From Bacteriovoracaceae bacterium UBA6153 (lineage in GTDB: Bacteria; Bdellovibrionota; Bacteriovoracia; Bacteriovoracales; Bacteriovoracaceae), in NCBI GenBank assembly GCA_002428265.1, contig DIUR01000027.1, positions 186,001-250,000 on the forward strand: a stretch of 64,000 bases of DNA. Direction: 5' to 3'. Each line of letters starts with the position of its first letter. The first letter of the stretch is position 1. Below are positions 59,477-64,000 of this stretch, piece by piece. The position numbers and the translations under genes are program-made. Under the pieces are notes generated by a model that was not told the DNA's origin, ran no database searches, and saw only the letters and a list, made by a program, of their open reading frames with translations.

Positions 59477-60420
59477 GAAAGGCGAGAGTTTTTAAATCCG
59501 GCAAGCGTGAGTTTGACTGTAAAGTCTTAGAGACTTCTGAAATGGTTATGGCCACTGCCCTAGGAAATCTTCTTAAGGGAGATGAAAACTCGATTGTCGT
59601 CGGCGACTACGTCATGATCGATGAAAAAAATACTATCGTTGAAGTTCTTCCGCGCACCAATGAAATGTTTCGTTTAATTGTCCGCGAGCAAAAGAAAAAA
59701 GTCACAGCTTCAAATTGTGAACTGATGGTTATCGTGAGTTCAGTTTCTCGTCCAGAATATAAACGAGGAATTGTTGATCGCTTTTTAGTAAGAGCTCACC
59801 AGTGGGGGATACGTCCACTCATGGTTTTCAATAAAATGGATGAATACGATCCAAGTGTTTTAGATATTAAGTTTGAGTTCGATCGCATGAATAATTTAGG
59901 TATCGAATGCTTCGAAGTTTCAGCTGCCATTCCAGATTATAAAAATCAATATCTCGAGTTAGGATTAGAAGATTTAAAACAAAGACTTCATGGAAAGACT
60001 TCGATCTTTTTAGGGCAGTCTGGTGTTGGAAAAAGTAAACTGATCAGTGCAACTTCTGATGGAAAAATCACACTTTTATCCAGAGATGTAGGGAGAGTCG
60101 GGAAAGGAAAGCACACGACGACCTGGAGTGAAATTGTTGACTCTGATGCTATGTCTTTAATTGATTCTCCCGGCATTCGCTCGTTTGGAGTTGAAGATCT
60201 TTTAGAAGAAGAACTGATAACGTACTTTCCGGATTTAGAAGAAGGTGCAGTTCAATGTAAGTTCTCGAATTGTAATCATGAAGAGGGAACAGCAGGTTGC
60301 TTTTTCTATTCTAAACTTGACCAAAACGCTTATGAAACTGAATTAATCATGTCGAGATTAGAGTCATTTAAGCGAATGAAAGAAGAAATTTCCCAGACCC
60401 CAAGTTATCTAAAAAGATAA
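59470..60420 (+). CDS. rsgA: Ribosome small subunit GTPase RsgA
   Basis: Circularly permuted GTPase that checks late 30S assembly. OB-fold at the N-terminus, then G4 VFNKMDEY, G1 GQSGVGKSKLI, G3 DSPGIRSFG in the permuted order, and the zinc site CKFSNCNHEEGTAGC. 316 residues, normal. The ATG overlaps the oxidase stop by 7 nt. Confidence 0.95.
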   Translation: MLRKARVFKSGKREFDCKVLETSEMVMATALGNLLKGDENSIVVGDYVMIDEKNTIVEVLPRTNEMFRLIVREQKKKVTASNCELMVIVSSVSRPEYKRGIVDRFLVRAHQWGIRPLMVFNKMDEYDPSVLDIKFEFDRMNNLGIECFEVSAAIPDYKNQYLELGLEDLKQRLHGKTSIFLGQSGVGKSKLISATSDGKITLLSRDVGRVGKGKHTTTWSEIVDSDAMSLIDSPGIRSFGVEDLLEEELITYFPDLEEGAVQCKFSNCNHEEGTAGCFFYSKLDQNAYETELIMSRLESFKRMKEEISQTPSYLKR

Positions 60421-60439
60421 CTAAAAAAAAATCCCCATT

Positions 60440-60470
60440 CTCCGATACAGATTGCAAGTCTAACTCGGAG
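60440..60470 (+). promoter_or_regulatory. Shine-Dalgarno-sequestering hairpin before PilZ gene
   Basis: CTCCGA (60440-60445) pairs TCGGAG (60465-60470), with an inner 3-bp AGA/TCT stem. The 3' arm overlaps the ribosome binding site CGGAGAG before the ATG at 60478. Confidence 0.45.
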
Positions 60471-60477
60471 AGCGAAT

Positions 60478-60936
60478 ATGTCTGAATTTAAAGTACTCGA
60501 TTTCAACAAGAAAAAAGCTGATACGATTGAACAAAAGCGCAGAGCTTTTAATCGTATTGTGTTCCAAAACTTTTTGGGAGCTTATTCCGTAATTGATGAC
60601 AACGGTTCAATCTATCCGGTAACGATGGTTGATATCGCTGGCGACGGATGCTCATTCCAGGTTCCATGGAACCCGAAAGATAAAAAATTAGCATCAGGTT
60701 TTGAAATTACAATGCGTATGTATTTCACAAATGCTTCTTACATTCCAGTGATCATGAATATTCGTCACGGAAAAGAGGTACTAGGGAAGGACGGCATCAC
60801 TTACATGCAATATGGTTGTGAATTCGATAAAACAGCAGCTAGTTTTGAAGCTATGCAGAGCTTTATTGATTTCATTTATAGATTTGCAGAGCACTCTGCT
60901 ATCGATAAAGGTGACACTAAGGTCTATTTCAAATAA
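60478..60936 (+). CDS. PilZ-domain protein
   Basis: 152 residues. Basic RRxxxR-like KRRAFNRIVF segment (about 20-29) followed by beta strands with DIAGDGCSFQV, the place of the D/NxSxxG motif; the Ser is replaced by Ala, so c-di-GMP binding may be altered or lost. The rest fits the PilZ barrel and a C-terminal helix. c-di-GMP signalling is heavily used in Bdellovibrio-like predators. No signal peptide. Confidence 0.75.
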   Translation: MSEFKVLDFNKKKADTIEQKRRAFNRIVFQNFLGAYSVIDDNGSIYPVTMVDIAGDGCSFQVPWNPKDKKLASGFEITMRMYFTNASYIPVIMNIRHGKEVLGKDGITYMQYGCEFDKTAASFEAMQSFIDFIYRFAEHSAIDKGDTKVYFK

Positions 60937-60986
60937 TAGCACTGCGCTATTATCGCATTTTATTGTTCAATTATCACGCTAATGAT

Positions 60987-61021
60987 AGATTTGTGCTCCC
61001 TTAGATTGGGAGTACAAATCT
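60987..61021 (+). promoter_or_regulatory. 14-bp hairpin enclosing the ribosome binding site
   Basis: Left arm AGATTTGTGCTCCC (60987-61000), loop TTAGATT, right arm GGGAGTACAAATCT (61008-61021). All 14 positions pair in RNA, one as G-U. The right arm holds the Shine-Dalgarno GGGAG and ends at the base before the ATG (61022). It must block initiation unless opened, or it is a DNA palindrome bound by a regulator. Confidence 0.75.
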
Positions 61022-62221
61022 ATGAAAATGGCCATCATCGGCTCCGGTCCGCTTGCAATTTTATCCGCTAGTCACTTCGATCAATTGGGTGCAGAAGTCG
61101 TGCTATTCCAAAGAACTCCTTTGGGTGGAAACTTGCGCTTTCTTATGGAGCACTTCCCAGAATTTAAAATCGATTTTAATAATGCCCAAATGTCGGTGAA
61201 TGATTTTTTTATCGAGCACATTGTTCCGGCCGTTATTGAACTTGAAAAATATGAACTCACCAAACAAGGTGACGTTCTTCGCGTTCATAAAAGATTCCTT
61301 CACAAAGATGAAACCATTGAAGGCAAGAGCAGGCTCTACGATCTCTTTAGAGTTATTTATTCACTTAACCCTAAGGACACTATTCTTAAACAAATGGAAG
61401 AGACTCCAGACCTCTTTAAAGACTTAGGGGCGGATGTTATCAACTCCCTTCATAAGCCTGTGGAGAGTTTTGCTGATTTCGATATTGTGATCGAGGCCAC
61501 TGGGTTTGGAAAAGAGGTTATGCCGGCCGGAGCAGGAAATAGTTTTGCCTTAAACGAGTTTAACCTTCAAGACAGCTCTGTGCTTTATTATCAAAATGAT
61601 ATTTTCACCAAGCTTGATCTGACTGGGAAAAAAAGCATTATTCTCGTGGGAGAAGGCGCGCAGCTTAAACTGGCCTTGTTAAAATTTAAAGACTGGTTAC
61701 TAGAAGCTCCTGGCAGAGAACTTCATTGGGTGACTTATGATAAGAGCGATAAGCCGTGTGGGATTTCATGGCTTGATCAAAAGACTTCAGAGTTCTTGTC
61801 TGAAATCGAAGTTCGTTTTGAACAATCTAAATTAGAATTTGAAAAGAAGATTCATGAGTGGCGTGACTTAGAGGACTACGTAAAAGTAAAAGTTCCAAAA
61901 CCTCTTGAGCCAACTCCGCTACTTGTTCAGCATATTGGTTTTGATGTGACGTCAGTTGATAGACTCTTGGACCGCGACGGAGTTTTTGCCACAATCGAAA
62001 GTCCAGACTTCAGGGCCCATTCAAATAAGCCTCAAGAGATGATGACTCTTGCTGGTGATGCACTTTGTATCGCTAGAGGTGTGAAAGATGTCTCTCTTGG
62101 ACAAGGGTTTCATGCAGTAGAGCCTGGCTATTATATTTTGAACTCTAAAGATCTCGATACTGCAGTAACGGATATTAAAAAAATAGAAGAAAACGTTTTG
62201 AATTATTTTAAAAAAGCATAA
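61022..62221 (+). CDS. FAD/NAD(P)-binding flavoprotein
   Basis: 399 residues. N-terminal dinucleotide fold MAIIGSGPLAILSASHF followed by the NLRFLMEHFPEFKIDF segment, second nucleotide-binding region KKSIILVGEGAQLKLAL, and the C-terminal AGDALCIARGVKDVSLGQG motif (flavin contact typical of glutathione-reductase-like monooxygenases or thioredoxin-reductase-like proteins). No redox-active CxxC. Substrate unknown. Its translation should depend on the 14-bp hairpin directly upstream. Lipoprotein gene 62224 follows after 2 nt. Confidence 0.75.
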   Translation: MKMAIIGSGPLAILSASHFDQLGAEVVLFQRTPLGGNLRFLMEHFPEFKIDFNNAQMSVNDFFIEHIVPAVIELEKYELTKQGDVLRVHKRFLHKDETIEGKSRLYDLFRVIYSLNPKDTILKQMEETPDLFKDLGADVINSLHKPVESFADFDIVIEATGFGKEVMPAGAGNSFALNEFNLQDSSVLYYQNDIFTKLDLTGKKSIILVGEGAQLKLALLKFKDWLLEAPGRELHWVTYDKSDKPCGISWLDQKTSEFLSEIEVRFEQSKLEFEKKIHEWRDLEDYVKVKVPKPLEPTPLLVQHIGFDVTSVDRLLDRDGVFATIESPDFRAHSNKPQEMMTLAGDALCIARGVKDVSLGQGFHAVEPGYYILNSKDLDTAVTDIKKIEENVLNYFKKA

Positions 62222-62223
62222 CT

Positions 62224-62958
62224 ATGAAAAAAATATTGCCACTTACATTGATCGCGTTTTTGATCGCTGCCTGTTCATCAGGACTGAAGCCTAGAAATGT
62301 TGATCAGTATTACACTTCAACAGGTGTAGAGAAATACTTCCTTTCAGACATTCCTGAATGGGCCAACTTCAGTCAATCGGCCGGGTGTTTTAGGACTAAA
62401 GGCATTCGTTATTTTGATATCAATGCAATGATGAAAAGCTACTCGCTAAGTTATGCTAATGCCACTCAGGTTCAGGCAAGCTTCAATGAAGAGTATCTGG
62501 TTGCCAAAAAACAACCAAATGTCACTTTGACTCTTAAAGATGAAGAAGTTTTATTTTTTAAGGCCAGTGAGAAAGTTAATAGCAAAATCACTTTTTTTGA
62601 AGCACCAGCTTTCAAGCAGATTCATTTAATCTGGTTGGATGAAGCTCTAAAAGGAAAAAAGCAGGAAGATAAACTTAAAAACTTTTTGCAATCATCAACT
62701 CAGGATACTGGGGTTCCGGTTTTAGTTTCAGCTTGTTTAACAAAACAAGAAATCGAAGCAAAGTTTCCTGACCTGGCAGTTAAAGTTATTAGTGCGGAAA
62801 TGTTTTCTATTTTTGATGACCAGGGCGAAAAACAACCAAGTCTGCACATTAATTTAGGTGCTTTTTTTAAAGCAGATCAAAGATTAATTTTTTACACACA
62901 AGAAGCAAAAAAGAATGTCGAAGACATTCGCGGAAATTATAAAGTAGCTAATTACTAA
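62224..62958 (+). CDS. Lipoprotein of unknown function
   Basis: 244 residues, signal peptide MKKILPLTLIAFLIAAC with lipobox IAAC and S at +2. Mature part alpha/beta without recognised family (WANFSQSAGCFRTKGIRYFD, IHLIWLDEALKG). It starts 2 nt after the flavoprotein stop without its own ribosome binding site, so it should be translated by coupling. Confidence 0.75.
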   Translation: MKKILPLTLIAFLIAACSSGLKPRNVDQYYTSTGVEKYFLSDIPEWANFSQSAGCFRTKGIRYFDINAMMKSYSLSYANATQVQASFNEEYLVAKKQPNVTLTLKDEEVLFFKASEKVNSKITFFEAPAFKQIHLIWLDEALKGKKQEDKLKNFLQSSTQDTGVPVLVSACLTKQEIEAKFPDLAVKVISAEMFSIFDDQGEKQPSLHINLGAFFKADQRLIFYTQEAKKNVEDIRGNYKVANY

Positions 62959-62970
62959 AAGGAGAATACT

Positions 62971-63507
62971 ATGTTTGGAATGGGCGTTAAAAAAAGTGAA
63001 CACAAAGAAGACCTAGATCGCGTAACAGCGGTTTTCACAACGAATATGGGAGATTTCGAAGCAGAACTTTTTGCTAAAGAAGCTCCAGAAACTGTATGGA
63101 ACTTTGTTAACCTTGCAGAAGGCAGACAAGAAACTCCAGCTAAAACTGGCCCGTACTATGATGGATTAGTTTTCCACCGTGTAATTGATAACTTCATGAT
63201 CCAAGGTGGATGCCCAGAAGGTTCAGGACGTGGAGGCCCAGGGTATAAGTTTAAAGATGAAACTCAACCAGGTCTTCGTCACACAGGTCCAGGGATCCTT
63301 TCAATGGCAAACGCAGGACCAGGAACAAATGGTTCTCAATTCTTCATTACACTAGTTCCAACACCACACCTAGATGGAAGACACACTGTATTTGGAAAAA
63401 TTACTTCAGGAATGGATGTTGTTTCTAAAATTGGAAAAACTGCAGTTGGTGCAGGTGATAGACCAGTTAAAGAAGTGAAGATCGAAAAAGTTACTATTAA
63501 GAGATAA
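62971..63507 (+). CDS. Cyclophilin-type peptidyl-prolyl isomerase
   Basis: 178 residues. [19 protein letters not shown] start, catalytic-site motifs [31 protein letters not shown] and [13 protein letters not shown] 12-residue N-terminal lead ([13 protein letters not shown]) and an inserted loop after NLAEGRQE characterise the bacterial cytoplasmic form. No signal peptide. AAAAGGAG before the ATG. Confidence 0.95.
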   Translation: MFGMGVKKSEHKEDLDRVTAVFTTNMGDFEAELFAKEAPETVWNFVNLAEGRQETPAKTGPYYDGLVFHRVIDNFMIQGGCPEGSGRGGPGYKFKDETQPGLRHTGPGILSMANAGPGTNGSQFFITLVPTPHLDGRHTVFGKITSGMDVVSKIGKTAVGAGDRPVKEVKIEKVTIKR

Positions 63508-63520
63508 ATATCACCAATAA

Positions 63521-63550
63521 AAAAAGGGCCTTTTAAAGGCCCTTTTTTTA
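63521..63550. terminator. Bidirectional intrinsic terminator
   Basis: GGGCCT/AGGCCC stem (63526-63531 with 63537-63542), A-run before and T7 after. It ends the cyclophilin gene and, on the other strand, recJ. Confidence 0.85.
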
Positions 63551-64000
63551 TTAATCAAATTCGACTTTGTCGACCATCAGTTGAATAGACTCATTTCCAT
63601 TAAAGCGGTTCATTCCCAGCGTAAAATACACAGAGAGATCTTCTTGCTTAAGGTTTTGAGTAGAGTAGATTTCTGCTGGAGCAGTTGTCTCATGCTTGCC
63701 GATATAGTTAAAACTAATGCCTTTAAGCTTTGTTTTTTCTTTTACAAGATTCCATCTCACGTGAACATCTTTCATTAAATCAAATGATTCAAGCTTCACG
63801 CCTTTAATACGGAATTTAGGTTTTTCATTCCCCATTCCAAAAGGCTCAAGCATATCAAGATCTCTCATAAGCTGAGGATTGATCTCTGTTGCATCGATAT
63901 CCAGGTCATAAAAATCCATTCTCGTGCGCACGATCGCTGGAACATCTTTTAATGAAGCATTCATATTATCAATAAAGGCACGAAGGTTTTCTTTAGGCAT
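63551..64000 (-). CDS. recJ: Single-stranded-DNA exonuclease RecJ, C-terminal part
   Basis: 149 residues at the right edge; the gene continues beyond 64000 and the catalytic DHH domain is outside. The visible part is the DHHA1/OB-fold tail with the diagnostic LEPFGMGNEKPKF segment. RecJ degrades single strands 5' to 3' in repair. The apparent start at the edge is not the true one. Convergent with the cyclophilin gene, sharing the terminator. Confidence 0.88.
   Translation of the reverse strand: MPKENLRAFIDNMNASLKDVPAIVRTRMDFYDLDIDATEINPQLMRDLDMLEPFGMGNEKPKFRIKGVKLESFDLMKDVHVRWNLVKEKTKLKGISFNYIGKHETTAPAEIYSTQNLKQEDLSVYFTLGMNRFNGNESIQLMVDKVEFD

Noticed and set aside
1..64000. CRISPR array, insertion sequence, integrase or prophage block
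   Set aside because: No regularly spaced repeats, transposase or integrase motif was found on either strand.

Overview
The window reads as chromosome of a Gram-negative, AT-rich bacterium. It has lnt, kdsD and murA, many lipoprotein signal peptides, several exported proteins with no recognisable family, and a DksA-like protein. The gene style (TM plus coiled-coil proteins, large Ala-rich exported proteins in tandem, a class D beta-lactamase, DTW and YkgJ proteins) fits Bdellovibrio-and-like organisms, most likely Bacteriovoracales. That placement is inference from content, not a database match.

Layout. 1-5 kb: yqeY-like, metG and leuS on the minus strand. 5-13 kb: cofactor and small-metabolism genes, including coaD and a minus-strand run KARI-like / panB / coaX that looks like a pantothenate-to-CoA unit, then a class IV aminotransferase, yacG and an inositol-phosphatase family gene. 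13-25 kb: envelope and housekeeping genes (coiled-coil membrane protein, HEAT-repeat protein, kdsD, lnt, subtilisin-like protease, DksA-like, mltG, ruvX). 24.8-33.5 kb: a CHASE3 hybrid histidine kinase, then the run rho / DUF1385 / prfA / prmC / murA / HIT. 33.5-41.2 kb: lipoproteins, an Uup-type ABC-F ATPase, and a run YkgJ / methyltransferase / ArsC-like / DTW. 41.4-45.6 kb: two tandem paralogous exported proteins of about 700 residues. 45.7-48.2 kb: HxlR regulator, GreA/B-like protein, map, lipoprotein.

48.3-58.0 kb is a visibly more AT-rich accessory region ending at a tRNA-Arg(TCT) gene. It starts with an OXA-type beta-lactamase and a guanidinium exporter preceded by what reads as a guanidine-III riboswitch. 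It then becomes a patchwork of partly broken cassettes: GNAT, ORF6N twice, LprI-like, nitrilase, nucleotidyltransferase plus small partner. Three gap-free 35-bp direct repeats that resemble the 3' end of the tRNA-Arg are spread through it. Two copies of a two-gene module (exported HExxH metallopeptidase-like protein overlapping a small lipoprotein) end 1-2 nt before such a repeat or before the tRNA itself. This is the best candidate for an undescribed system.

58-64 kb returns to core genes: FAD-linked dehydrogenase, rsgA, PilZ, flavoprotein, lipoprotein, cyclophilin, and the end of recJ running off the right edge. Two regulatory patterns recur. At least five genes have a hairpin whose 3' arm holds the Shine-Dalgarno sequence directly before the start codon (14 bp and 9 bp stems in the best cases), and several genes look leaderless, with the -10 hexamer 6-7 nt before the ATG.
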